A model generated the notes under the pieces. It was given only the letters and a program-made list of their open reading frames with translations. It was not told the origin of the DNA and did no database searches. A stretch of DNA of 64,000 bases from contig JAIUCV010000005.1 in assembly GCA_026724425.1 (NCBI GenBank), forward strand, positions 35,127,784 to 35,191,783, given 5' to 3'. This DNA comes from Erythrophleum ivorense. Its lineage: Eukaryota > Streptophyta > Magnoliopsida > Fabales > Fabaceae. Position numbers and translations under genes: made by a program. Positions 35,197 through 47,825 of this stretch are shown in pieces (the first letter of the stretch is position 1; each line of letters starts with the position of its first letter).

Positions 35197-38100
35197 TGTC
35201 ACATTCTAAATTTTCTGTAAATGGTAACATGACCAAACTAACTGAATAAGAACATCAATGAAAAACCTCAAGTAAGCATTAGGGAACTAACTAAGGTCAA
35301 TTAAGAGCTAATAGATTTAATTGGTACTAAGAGGAAGGCATCTGCTAGGAAGCCTAATGAGACATTGGTATGTAGTTTGTCTAAGGTAGAAGCATATAGA
35401 AATGCATTTCATTTTGTTTGCATATTAAATGGCCTATATGCATGTCACAAGTGACCAAAACACTATCACTCAAATACCAGCCACATGACATCTTATAACC
35501 CATATTACATTAATATATATATACATATATGTGTGTGGGTACCCAGTTAACATGTAGTGCCCTTAACTAGGTAAACAAAGAATTAGCAATACATAGTGGT
35601 CAGACAAATTATTCTTTAGGAGAAAAAGGAAGAGACCAAACTAGGAATAAACATATACTTATGAATTGGTGGTGCGTGTAGACTTGAGGCCATGCAAATC
35701 TTGAATAAGAAAAATAATAAAGTGATAGAATGATTAGTGTTTTATATGGCCAAACAAGTGGGTGTAGGAATAAGCAAATAAATAAGAGAAAATAAAGACA
35801 AAATAAAGCCACCTTGACATTCCATTAACTTGAGCTACATGCAAGCACATTCAGTCCTTGCCATAAATCATCAATTAACCGTAGGGATTGACATGGATTG
35901 CATGTTACTAAATGGTTTAGGTAATGTAAGATGGAGACACCTAGCATACCCAGTGGGAGAAAGCCAAGTGGAGGAGAAATAGTATAATTAAATCGCAAAC
36001 ACCCACTTTGATAGATTGCACTGTATATGTGTAGATACAACCCACTTGGACACTTTTATATATATATATATATATATATTCCCAGTCATGAGTCTAAGGA
36101 GTATCCCTTCAATATACCTTAATTAGATGGGAAATATATATGCATATGTTGCCACCTTTCTTAGCACCAAACAAGCAGTGGGAAGAATAAATTTTAAATT
36201 GCTTAATTGAATCCACTATCAGTGAGGAAGCATGAGGTATCCATTGTGTAACATGTCATTTTAAAAGTCATAAACTAAGTGGATTACTAAAGGAATTCCT
36301 ATAGATCGAATGATTGAAGGCTTAATAAAATTACAGTAATAATCTAGACATGTAAAAATGAGGATACAAGGTTAGAGATGCCCTAAAACCAAAGTCAAAA
36401 TAACTAAACAAAATTTGATGAAAAGGGAGTGGCACTTTCTGTAATTTTGGGAAACTTTAGAAAACTCAAAGGAAAGATCTTTAAATGTACAATTTGATTT
36501 TTCTGAGATTCTCAAATGCTCTAAAAATCATAAGAACTCCTAAAATGGTTAAAACCCTTCAAGTTTATATTTTAAAATGTTAGTTGATTGAAATTTTGAC
36601 CAATTCATTTGAGAAGGTTTTTAATCTAATTTGGGTGAAACTAAAAATATTTTATGAATTAGAGGACCTAAATTTCATAATGGAAAATATAGTTCTCGAA
36701 AAGGAATTAAAATGAGCCCAAATGAAAAGAACCAAGAAAAAGGGATAAAATGGGAATTTTAAAAAATGTTATTGCTTAAGCTCCCTTCTTATATGTCACA
36801 CCCCATCTTTCCTTCATTCTTAACTGACCTTATTTTTGTCCCAAACCAAAAGTTAGAGCAACTCAAAGAGGTGCACCAAGAGGGGGAAGAGAAGGAAGAA
36901 AAAACCAAGCAAAAAGGTAAGAAAAGCCATGATTTTTCATGCTTCCTCTTTCACCAATCTCGTTCTTCTATTTCTCCTCTCTTTTCCTATAGTTTTGATG
37001 ATTAATTTGAGAATGATTCATGGTTGGTTCAATGAGAACAAAAGAGATTTTGAAGGAGAGAATAGAAGCAAGTGAAAGCTCCTTGGAAAAGCTTGCAAAC
37101 AAGGTAAACTTCCATGGATTTTGTTGTTTCTTCTTTCTCCTTCTCCCATCTATAGTTCAACCAACCCTAGGCCATCTAAGAGGAGATGAATTCTGACCAA
37201 ACCAAGGTAGAAACAAAGGTTTTAGAGAATGAGAAATAAGAATATGCAATTAGATTTAAAAGAACAACTTTAAAATTCAAGTTGTATAACTTATGGTTTT
37301 TATGACACCTAGACATTTTTTAAGCTTTCTAAGGATAGTCTAGCTTATGTAAGAGTATGCATGAGATCCTTAGATATCTAGGAAGCTTCACAAGTGCCAT
37401 TTTCCTTAAGAAAAATTAAGCAAACTCCATAGGCTTTTCACCTAGCTTCAAGTCTTAACCAAGAGAGGGAAGTAACACCTAGGAAAATTTTTCTTTGATT
37501 CTAAGGATAGGAATGGCCTAGATATGATTAATAAACATCAAAGGAAGCATTGGTTTGTATTTAAAAGTCATGGTTTATGAGACAAAGGTTTAGGTTCCTT
37601 TGTAAGATATAAAGAAGCAACTTGAGTTCAGAGTCCTTGAAGTGAATTGGTGATGACTCTAATGAGTTTAAATGGAGTCAAGAGACTTAGATTGAATGAG
37701 AAATTGGAGCCAAGATTATGAATCCTAGGGGTTGCTTCATTGTGCCCTTATATGGAACCATAACCATGTTATAGGCTAAAGTAAGCTTGTATAGAGTTTG
37801 TGTGAAGCTAGAACTTATTCCAATGATGTAATTGTGTCTCATTTGATGTGTCTAGGCCAAGTGAAGCAAAATTCTCCTAATTGTGTGTGTGTGGCTGAGA
37901 AAGAGAAGGAGAAATCCAAGGGGAAAAGTGTGCTTCTTAACTTGAGATAGCTTTTTAACCTTTCTTATATACATGTCTTGGATGTTTGATTGTCATTGGA
38001 TACTTGTATGTATGTTTGAACCATGAGATATGTTTGTGGCCAATGATTATATGCTATGGTACCATTCTTGAAAACAAATTTTGAATGCAAGATGGCTTAA

Positions 38101-39633
38101 ATGGGTGAGGTTGTGCTAAAAGTCCCTCAAAATGGGTGAGACAAAGCCAAAAGTCTCAAGAAAGAGTAAGGCTAAGTCAAAAGTTCTTAAAAGTGGGTGA
38201 GGCAAATCCAAAAGTCCTAAGTAATTGGGTGAGGTAAGATCAAAAACCCTTAGAGCTTATATTTGACAATGTATGAATTTATGTGACATGAAAAAATGTT
38301 TATGTATGCTTACAAGAGGCTTTTAGTACATGCTTGCATTCCTTTACTTGAAAATGTACCTTGTATGTATGCTTGAAATAGTAAAAGAGCTATTAGGATT
38401 CTTTAAATCTCACTCTTTTGCCACATATGTCTAACCATGTCTAAGTGATCCAAGTGAAACAAGAAATAAAGGCCAAGCATCTTGAAGCATGGAACTTTGA
38501 TAATAGAATATGAGTTTTATACATTTTGATCTCAAAGTTTGTATCTATATGATGTACATGAGATGTAAACCATTAAGCAAAGTAAAACTATATAAATATG
38601 ATGTATGAATCCATTTTGGAACCAAATATATGAATATATGAGTTTTTGCCATCCATGAGCCTTGATGTACATGTGTATGAATTCAAGTGGGAGGATGAGA
38701 ATGAGTTCCATGATTATTTGAATTAGTTGGCATGCTTTTATTTGTTGTATTTATGCCTTTGGACTTGCCAAAATGGTTGTGGAATGATGAGGAAGCCATT
38801 TGGTGCATCTTGACCCCTTTATGGACTCCAAATTAGCCACTTTCTTGAGCTGAACCAAAGTCTAATCAAATAGATGAGTTTTCACATGAAATTTGGCAAG
38901 CAAATAGCTCTCATCTAGATCTTTTTATAGAGTTAAAGAGCACTATTTTTGAATCTCTATAGAATTTATTATGAATTTTCAAAGTAGGCCAAATTATGCA
39001 GAAACTGTCACTGTTATTATTCATGTGGTCAATTTGCTTTATATGTCACTCAGGGCTAGTCCAATGCTTATGCAATTTTACAGGCATATAGTAGATATCA
39101 TAAGCTTTCTATGGCCACTAAGAGCACCTCATTTAGAGCACTATAGAGGGAAATATGAATGTTTAAATTTAGGTTTAGCTGTAGGATGCATCGGTGACCA
39201 ATGGTACTACTTCATTAAATTTTGTAGACCAAAACACGTTGTTTTGATTTGAATTTGTTATGGTAATTATAGGACATCCTAGCTTTCTATAATGGTAAAT
39301 TTACATGATTTTGATTTTTTTAGAATTAATTATGATTTTTCAAAGTTTATATCAAAATATGGAGTTTCATGGAAATTGTAAGTGTCATGTGCATTTCATG
39401 TTCTATGCTTTGGATTGGACTTTTGGGCTTTAAATTATGTTAATTTTAGTTGAACAAATGTGTTATAGATGAAAAATGAATTTGGTAAGCTCATATAGTC
39501 CCTAAAGCCAAGAATGAATTAACTGAGCTTTCAATGTCGGTTATTTTTGCTAATAAAAGTGCTATTTTAGTGAAAATAAATTCTATGAGCTAAATGCTTC
39601 ATGAATTGAATCCTATATAGAAATGATATTACA
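35197..39633 (+). mobile_element. 3' LTR of the older Tekay element (family A relative), enlarged
   Basis: It begins TGTCACATTC after the PPT and ends GATATTACA at 39633. From about 36340 it follows the family A order: CTAAAAATCATAAGAACTCC, then AATTTCATAATGGAAAA, a TATA-like CTTATATG near 36788, donor-like AAGGTAAG at 36917 and AAGGTAAA at 37104, and tandem units at 38101-38255. At 4437 bp it is about 0.8-1.2 kb longer than its relatives. The extra length is at about 35280-36340, which I cannot match to family A and suspect is another insertion. That part includes a TA microsatellite at 36059-36078. No genes. Confidence 0.8.
38101..38255 (+). repeat. Tandem units, about 31-35 bp, inside the LTR
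   Basis: Five units follow GGGTGAGGC, then AAGCCAAAAGTC and CCTAA with variable spacing. They are homologous to 13131-13317 and 52171-52354. Confidence 0.8.
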
Positions 39634-41812
39634 TATTGGAATAATCTTCCTTTACCTTAGCTCCATTTAGGCTAAGAGATATAGTGATAAGAGGAGAAGA
39701 AGAGCTCGAATGGCCATGGGAATGAAAGGACGAGAAAATAATCCATTGGTACAAGAGACTTTGCCATGGTTTGAAAGCCATCAAACTTTAAGGAAAAAAA
39801 TACTAAAGGAGCTTGGGAGGAAGCTATGGGTACTTGGAGGTAAATGATTAAACTCTTCCCCATTGAGACTAACTACACCGAAAGTGGGAGAAAGTGGAAG
39901 GAAAAATTTGTACGCTTAATTTGGTCATTAAAGTCACACGTAGGAAGGTATTACATTGAATAAAAGGGATAGCATGAAGGACTAGAATGTAAGAAGGATG
40001 TTTTGATACTAAATGGGACCATATACTTAGCCATGATGCAAAGTACATATATATATTTGCCATAATTGGAAATGGATGTACCGAGACTAGGAAAGCTAGT
40101 AGCTAGTGAACTAAATTGCCATTCCAATAAGGATTAGAGGTTGGACTTTAAGGTTTTGAACTCAACAAAATTAATTCAGTTGGTACTAAATTAATGAGGA
40201 GCAAAGGTAATGAAAATGTGATAAAATTCAAATTAGGAATTCAAATTTCCAACTAACAGAAGAGAAGTAGGATTTACTGTAAAAAAAAAAATGAGTAGCT
40301 TAATTGAAATTCAAATCTTGACCATGACTTGTTCTTATTCAAGGAAATATATGACTAAAATTTTAGGGAAGCAATTGGGACAACAAGGGCTAAGGAATAA
40401 CTTTTTAGAACAGCAGTAACGAAACATGTAGTTAATACTATATTCTTTCTGTTTATGTACAAAATTGCGCTGAATAATTCTTGAATTTCCTATGCTATGT
40501 ATGGTTGAATGTATGCCTACTAAAGTGATTTTTATGAGTATTAAATCACTATTTTTATCCAATGACCAAAGCACATTAGCCTAACGAACGAATGTATGCT
40601 GTTATCTGGAAATTACATGCTTCTACAATAAATTGTGCATCAAATGTACCTTGGATGATATTCAGTGCTATTTATATGTATACTCTTTGAATACATTGTT
40701 ATCTACTAGGGTTTTATCTCATTTCAAAGCTAACTATTTTCTAGGTAGTAGTTATACCACAGAGGATTCAATCAAGCAAGAAATAAATAAGCAGACTAGT
40801 GAATTACATGTTGTTCTATAGCTAGTTTGTAAATCCTCTTAATAGTGTAAAATATTGGAGCATGACTTTAGTTTTGAGAATGTAGAGTTGTTTTGTAATC
40901 CTCTATTTTGTATCTGTATGATAATAACAAATGAATAACTTTATGTTCAACTTGAAGATAATACCTGACAAAAATGTTGATTGGTAATGTAAAGGTAACT
41001 TTAATTATTATTTTTGTATGAAAATAATTATCATAATCTTAGGAATAACTTTGGAATAATGGTTAGTACTTGGTTGATGTTAGGGAGGCCATTTTAGAAT
41101 TTATGCATGAATTCCCTGTGTTTAGTTGAAAAATGATAGAGTATATTTAGCTAAAAGGTCATAATTGTATACACGCTAGGTACTTGATATCTGTCTCTTA
41201 TAGGAATAGTTGAAGGGGGATTTATGCATCCAAATTTTTATAATGAGTTCTCCATCCTTTGAACTTAAGATCTGTAAAGTTACAGAATTTTGGGAACAAG
41301 TTAGATCATAGTAACAATGTACTAATTCAACTTAACTTCTAGGTAAGACAGCTCTGAGCAAAATTTATAATAAATCTTGTTAAATAGGTAAATGAATAAA
41401 TTAATTCATGAAATTTTATGGGAATGTAGCTAAGACATTTAAACTCATATCTGAAATTTTTATAGTAGTTAGATGATTTTTTTAGCTTTCCAAAAAGTCC
41501 TAATTTGCATGACTTGGAGTTCTATAACTCAAGTTATGAATTTTTGAAACTTGTGGCAGAATTATGGAATTGTATGAGATGGTATACTTGTGCTAACTTG
41601 TGATGCTTGACCTTAAACTCGATTTCTATGCTTCTTTTGTAATATTTCTGGTTGAGCAAGTTTATTAAGGATAAGTTAGCATCAAATCAAGTCAATTTAA
41701 AGGTTGGGATAATATCTTGTCAATATGGTCCAAGATCTTGTATTCTACACTGTGAAATCTGAAACTTTGTCAACAAGGTTTTCTGTCAATAGTACAAGGT
41801 TCTGTAACATTG
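39634..41812. other. Unassigned repeat-derived sequence
   Basis: No coding sequence, RNA gene or clear boundary is visible. Bases about 41440-41580 resemble the late part of family A LTRs (AGCTTTCC, CATGA, TTATGAATTTTTGAAA) in plus orientation, so part of this may be a decayed LTR 3' half. Short phrases around 39880-40160 (GTGGGAGAAAG, TTGGTACTAA) recur near 35315 and 35960. The ORFs at 39672-40821 lack any recognisable domain. Confidence 0.4.
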
Positions 41813-43029
41813 TAATTTATAACATACGATATGTGATGGTGTAATAGGAAAATTCAAAAATTCATAAAATATTATGTACTTACCCAAAAATTACAAGTTT
41901 TCACTCATATGAAACTTTAGGTTGTTGTCTAATGCCTACCAAGTTTCACATCCAAATTCATCGATTAAGGCCTCTATGGATAAAGATACATTTTCGAACT
42001 CATTATGGATTGATTTTGACCATTTTAAGTTCTAAACTTGCCAATTTCTTACTAAATTCATACCATACTCTAATTCTACATGATCCATATTACCATTAAA
42101 GTGCATCAAAGCATGGAGAAGAGCCTTTCTCTCTCTATAAGAGGCATTTTAAGCTCTAAGATTCTATACATGGTTTGATTCAAGGCTTAACTCATACCTC
42201 ATCTTAATGCCCTCTTTGTGCTCTTTAATTTCCACTAATCAGTTTCTTGAAAGAGCTTCTTTTTGCCTTAGGTTAGATCTAGAATTTAAGTTTTTATAAA
42301 AAGAAAACCACTATTAGCAAGCTCTAAGATAGTAAATCAACCTTTTTAATTAGCGAGAGGTGAAACGGGCCTATTTATTTACTTAAATGAATGCTTAAAA
42401 TCTCTCTCTCTCTCTTTCCTTCTTCAAGACTCCATTAATGGCTAAAAATTCTAGAAATGGAAGTGTAGAGAAGATGGTGGGACATGGCTTTCATAAGAAG
42501 CCTCCTTTATATTTTTTTCAAAATGACTACTTTGCCTTTAATTGCACATTTGCTTCGTTCAAACTCATTTTCCAAGCTTTTCAAGATATGACTACTTCCT
42601 ACATAATTTTGGATACTCTTTAACATAAAAACATTATTTTTGGGATTTAGATGGCTTAAAATAGTAAAAAATAGCACCGCTTAAGGTTTTGACACTATCT
42701 GACTTTTTTAGAGTACTAGAAGGGATTTTACTGATTCTGACTATTTTATGGTTTTTAGGACCTCTGAATATCCTAGTGAGCCTAATTTTAGCATTTAATA
42801 CTCTTTTCCTTGAGTTTTCTAAAATTTACTCAAATTTACAATTCTATTGAGCTACCAGTTTTCTCTGTTTCATCGTTTTAACTTCATTTTCTTTTTGTAA
42901 GTGATTTCACAATCTCATTTCTTGATATTTTGATTAATTCTTTACCTTTATTTACCTTAATTTATTTTCTTCTAGGACCCTCATTTATTATCTTTTCAAA
43001 TTCTAGTTTGGTTTAAGTCAGATGTTACA
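41813..43029 (-). mobile_element. LTR fragment, minus strand, Tekay-like
   Basis: Read in reverse from 43029 it starts TGTAACATCTGAC and continues with family A-like landmarks: AAAATTTACTCAA-type runs, then GTCCTAAAAACCATAAAA and a split GTAAAATCCCTTC. The left limit at TGTAACATTG (41813) would be the LTR end, but flanks GGTTC and ATATA do not match and 1.2 kb is far too short for the family. It is probably truncated. Contains (CT)n at about 42401-42416. Confidence 0.5.
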
Positions 43030-44665
43030 ATATAGGACTAGTACGTAATGAAATTTGAAATCTTGTGGAAATTCTCTTTTTATTTAAAAAATAATATTGA
43101 TGAAGCCTAAAAAGCATGCAAGCTTAAAGCAAGACTATGACATGCAATTGGGGATACTGTAATCTCTCTAGAGATCAAGGATTTTGTAGCATTGCAAACA
43201 AATGCTTGAGCTGTAAAAAAACATATAGTAGAAGTAGGAAGTAAACAACAAAATAAATAGTTCTGGAAGAGAAAGGGGATAGAGATTTCACAAAAGAACT
43301 TTAAACCCAAGGCAAATTCCAATAAAGAAAAGTAGACAATGGGAAGCAACATACTCATCACCTGTAACAAATGTAGGTAGTCTTATGGTACTAGGCCCTA
43401 TTTTGTTAGATAGCATGGATGTTATACATGTAGAAAACTAGGACATTTCTGACTGCAATGTCCTCAAATCAAGGGGAAAATGCTAGAAAGGAAGGCATCT
43501 GAGGGGAAGGTTCCAAACCAGAAGCCACCAATTAAAAGGAAAAGTATTCACAGTAAGTGGGAAAGAAGCTACTTAGCCTCCAAATTTAGTGCAAGGTACA
43601 TGTTAAATTCCAAACATTCCTTTACTTTCACTATTGGGCTCTAAAGCAACACGCTTCTTTATATTTGATGATTGTGTAAAGAGATTGAATTTGAATGTTT
43701 CTGAACTACTTTTTGAATTGCATGTCTCTACCTGTACAAGAGAGAAAGTTTACACTTCCTTTGCTTGTATGAATTGTCCTGTTCAAATTGAAAATAAATC
43801 ATTCATTACTCATCTGGTTTGTTTACCTTGAAAAATATTGATGTTATTATGGGAACTGACTGATTGTCTGCCAATCAAGTAACTATAGACTATTATCAAA
43901 AGACAATAATCTTCCCACTTACTCCAAAATTTTCTACCAACTAGATTAGTATGGAGATGGATGAAAGAAATGTAAATGGTTTATCCCTTGGAGCTCTAGG
44001 AAAGGAAACAAAATTAGAGTTAACTAATATTCTTGTAGGAAGTGAAATTCTAGAAGTTTTTCCTTTTGAAATTAGTAGTTTACCTCTTGAAATAGAAATT
44101 GAGTTCACCGTTGACTTAGTTCTAGGAACAAGACCCATTTAATAACCCTATATAGAATGTCTCTACTATAATTGAGTGAACTAAAAACCCAAATAAAGGA
44201 TCTATTGTCGAAGCAATTCATCCATCTTAGTGTATCACCTTGGGGAGTTCTAATACTTTTTATTAAAAAGAAAGATGGAAGCCTTAGATTATACATAGAC
44301 TATAGGCAATTAAATAAGATGACCATTAAAAATAAATACCACTCCCCATAATAGGCAATTTGTTGGACCAATTGAAAAGAGCTTCGATATTTTCTAAAAT
44401 TAACCTTAGATCGAGATACCATTATATTAGGTTAAGGGCTGAAGATATACCTAAAACTACTTTTTATACTAGATATGGATGCTATAACTTCTTAGTTATG
44501 TCTTATAGGTTAACTAATGCCCCAATAGTATTCATAGATTACATGAATAGAGTTTTTAGACTATATCTGGATTGATTTGTGGTGGTATTTATAGATGATA
44601 TTCTGATAGACTGCAAAACAAAAGAAAAGCATAAGAATCACCTTAGGATAATGTATGGATTGCTG
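43030..44665 (+). pseudogene. Tekay-like gag-protease-RT fragment, heavily decayed
   Basis: A zinc-ligand stretch at about 43369-43461 reads CNKCR, stop, SYGTRPYF, then a CX2CX4HX4C knuckle CYTCRKLGH..QCP with one stop inside (43420-43461). Protease-like sequence follows at 43634-43831 (LGSKATRFFIFDDCVKRL, aligned with the usual DSGATHSFIS region, whose Asp is lost), then YTSFACMNCPV. RT begins with EVFPFEISSLPLEIEIEF at about 44050, then [25 protein letters not shown] and [13 protein letters not shown], and ends with FVVVFIDDILI near 44576-44608. The catalytic Asp pair is kept here, unlike the 4530 copy. It stops abruptly near 44665, so it is truncated. Minus-strand ORFs 43107-43370 and 43941-44296 are shadows. 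Confidence 0.83.
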
Positions 44666-47600
44666 TGATGATATACTATTTTGATTTTATTATATATAGA
44701 GTCTACATGTATGCTTAATGCCTTTATTGATGTTATTCATAATCTGGATTAATTATTAATTTGATTGTGTCTAGTGAGGCATGATTAGATAATAATTAAT
44801 TTTAGATTATGGATAATATTGCAATTGAGTTTGTATGTAGTTAGGTCTGCTATCTTGGCTAGTTACATATGGATATTTAATTATCAATGCATACCATTCA
44901 TTGTCTATAATGAGTATAACTAATGATAATTGATGGTTATGCTGACCAACCTCAAATAAAGTAGGTTGAATAAGAATTAATAATATAGGATGCAACCTAA
45001 ATCATCTCTCATGGAAATAGATTCTAATTATTTAAAAGATCTTTCCAAGTGTCAAGTAAAACCTAAAAGCTACCAAAATTTAGGGGGCTTTTTATTGAAT
45101 TCAATTAACTAAAATTTACAATAAATTAAAAATGCAAACTACTAACTAAAATGCAAGAATTAAACAAGCTAGCAATGGATATATGGATAATTTTGGATTT
45201 ATCCCTTGATGTTCACTATCCTTATTCTAATTGAATTGTTAATGATTCTAATCTAAGAAATCCTACATTTGTTCATAGTAATTTATCTTGAGTTACTACA
45301 AAGATGTTGATTGGGACCTCAACTCTACATTAATTCATTAATTTGTGATTAAGTTAATTGAACACTCAAAAAGAATGATTAATCAATCAAATTAGCCTCT
45401 AAACTTTCATCCTAGGAAGTTCAATTAACTAACTAAACTCAAAGGAAATCTCAAATTAAACATTCAAGTACAAAATTTTCAACATGCATTTCATTAAACA
45501 CTTTAATTGCATAAGCTAAAAATTAGAAGTATATAAAAATTACAACACTTAAACCAGAAAATGTTGATCAATTAATCATAAAAAAACCTCTCCTAATTGA
45601 TGTTTAACTAGCCAACAATCATAAACAACACTAATCTCAATCCAATACAAACTTAATCAAACTAGTAAAAGAATAAGAAAAAGTACTAGAAAGAAAGGGG
45701 AAAATGGTATAGAATTCTTAGCCAAATCTCTAGATAATCTTCATAGATTTAGGCTTCAAATCAAGGTCTTCATCCAAGCTAGCCACAAGATGGAATTAAG
45801 CTCTTATTGATTTAGAATAATAGAGGAAAATGAGATGTAGAGCCATACTTATGAGCTTTCTAGAAAAATGATGGAGAATCTTATGTCTTGCTTCGTGCCT
45901 CCTCAATCATGTTTTGGATGTTTCCCTCCCTTAAAATCCCTCAATTCCCCTCTTCTTTATCCGAAACTCTTCTTTTCATGTGACCTAGTGTATAAAAAAA
46001 AAAAAAGTGGAGCCGTCCACTTCCATTTCGCCCATGTGTGTATAATTGTGATTGTGTGTATACGTGTGAGTAGATGGAATGGCCATGTACCGTGAATGTG
46101 AGTGTGTGTTAGATATGCTACATGGATAGAGTGTAGCCTTCATGCATATGTATGTGAGAGTCTAGTGTTGTTTATGTGGAAGCTTCCATCATCTGTGTGT
46201 GAATCAACTGTAGAAGAGGGCTATGATTGAGAATAAGTGATTTCATGGAAGAGCTTGGACGTGTGTGAATGATCCGTGGAATGAACAACTGGTACATGAG
46301 ACTTCTTCCATGTCAACCTAGTAGCTTGATTCATTCCCATGTCCATGTGAGAGTATAGTCATGACCTTTACTGAACGTCTCATGCCTCCTAAAACTTGTG
46401 AAGTGTGTGCTTATGAACCTCCTATCCAAAAACCTGAGCCTATCTCCTATACGTGTATGTTTCCACATGATTCATGTGAGCCCTTGGAGAATTATATGAA
46501 TTTGCTCTCATTTGATGCATGAAACTTTGTCTATCTACATGAGAATGAATAAGGCCCCTGTGCATGCATATCTGTGAGAGGGAAAGGCCATGTGTGCTTT
46601 AAAGTAGAGTGTTATGCGTGCGTGTTTCCATGTAACTGTTTCCATGTAAGAGAGTAGGGGCACGCATGTGTGTGTTTCTTGTGATTAAATCTAATCTCTT
46701 TACTTGAAATTTCCATGCCAAATCATCCCTCATTTTCCAATTTTCATGTTCTAAAAATTGATTGAAAAATCTACACAAATAATTCCTTTTTCTAAGTTGC
46801 ACACATGAGACTTCTATCTTAAAATCTTGGCTCTTGCATCAATCTTGTAGCTTCAATTCTCCTCCAAATTAATTTTCACCATTAAGTTCCATTTTCCTAT
46901 TAAAAATATGTACAAATAATGGAAAATGTTAAGTAGAAAAATTTATAAAATTATTTAAAAGAATTTATAAATTAAAACCAAGAATTTTGTAAATTAATTT
47001 CTAGAGTGCAAAAATGGCCAATAAAAATCATATCTCATCCAATTAAATATATTAAGGCATAATTCATCATTAAAAAGTCCAAATTAAGAGAAATAAAATA
47101 TATAAAAATGATGTTTATCAATAATTCAAATTCAATCGTTAGATTAGGAGTCTAATCCACTATTAATCCTAAATTCACTAAACCATGCATCTTATAGCTA
47201 ATTAAATCTATGTAAGAACTATACGTAAGTGAAAGTTAGCTATAAGGTAGTTCAGTTAAGCCTACTTTGTCAGCTATCTAATAACTTAAGAATTGATATG
47301 TGATAATGATTCTTAAGGTTGGTTTCAATATAGAGTGTTCTGCTTTAGGCTTCCTAAGGGAAGATTAAGATCTAGGAAAGGATCACAGATTTGTTATGTC
47401 AACTGCTATTACATTAAGATCTAAGCTTTCCATAATAATAATAATTTATAGGGCATAGAATGCTGCACGATTAATGAACCTAGAGTAAGTTACCTAATCC
47501 ACCTTTTAAGTCTTTTTCTTTTAGGTTAAAGTTTTCAGTATATTATTTTTTTCTTTTATTTCATTTATTTTATTATACTTTCATCTCACATTTAGTCACT

Positions 47601-47812
47601 ACTACTCAAGGAGACTTAAGATACTAGTATGTAATTTAGGTGGATGTAATTAAATAATTCCTTATTCTTTTACTTTTTTAGTGCTAAAAACTTTTCACTA
47701 TTGCCCAACAATTCTCATAGGATTGATACTCAGACTTATTGTCTACTTTATTACTTATATAATTAGTGCACTTGCTAGCCCTATTTCTATAAGGACAATT
47801 AGTAGGTCATCA
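44666..47812 (+). mobile_element. Possible LTR with TGATGA/TCATCA ends, split by a solo LTR
   Basis: The flanks of the solo LTR 44931-47120 join into one segment of about 0.95 kb. It begins TGATGATATAC at 44666 and ends GGTCATCA at 47812, giving a 6-bp inverted terminus. The last 60 bp (GTGCACTTGCTAGCC) resemble the 3' ends of plant LTRs just before a primer site. No flanking duplication is visible (TGCTG and ACAAT), so it may be the 5' LTR of the Tat remnant that follows, or a coincidence of ends. Confidence 0.4.
44931..47120 (-). mobile_element. Solo LTR, Athila type, minus strand
   Basis: On the plus strand it starts TGATGGTTATGCTGACC and ends GATGTTTATCA, with a perfect duplication ATAAT (44926-44930 and 47121-47125). 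Length is 2190 bp. It shares long stretches with 27798-33779, for example TCATCTCTC..GGAAATAGATT near its left end and AAATAAAATATATAAAAAT near its right. ORFs at 45868-46095 and 46599-46802 are fortuitous. Confidence 0.92.
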
Positions 47813-47825
47813 ACAATTTGCCAAA

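Noticed and set aside
41813..43029. A complete minus-strand solo LTR
   Set aside because: Both ends have TGTAACA-like sequence, but the flanks do not match and the length is a third of the family norm, so I call it a fragment only.
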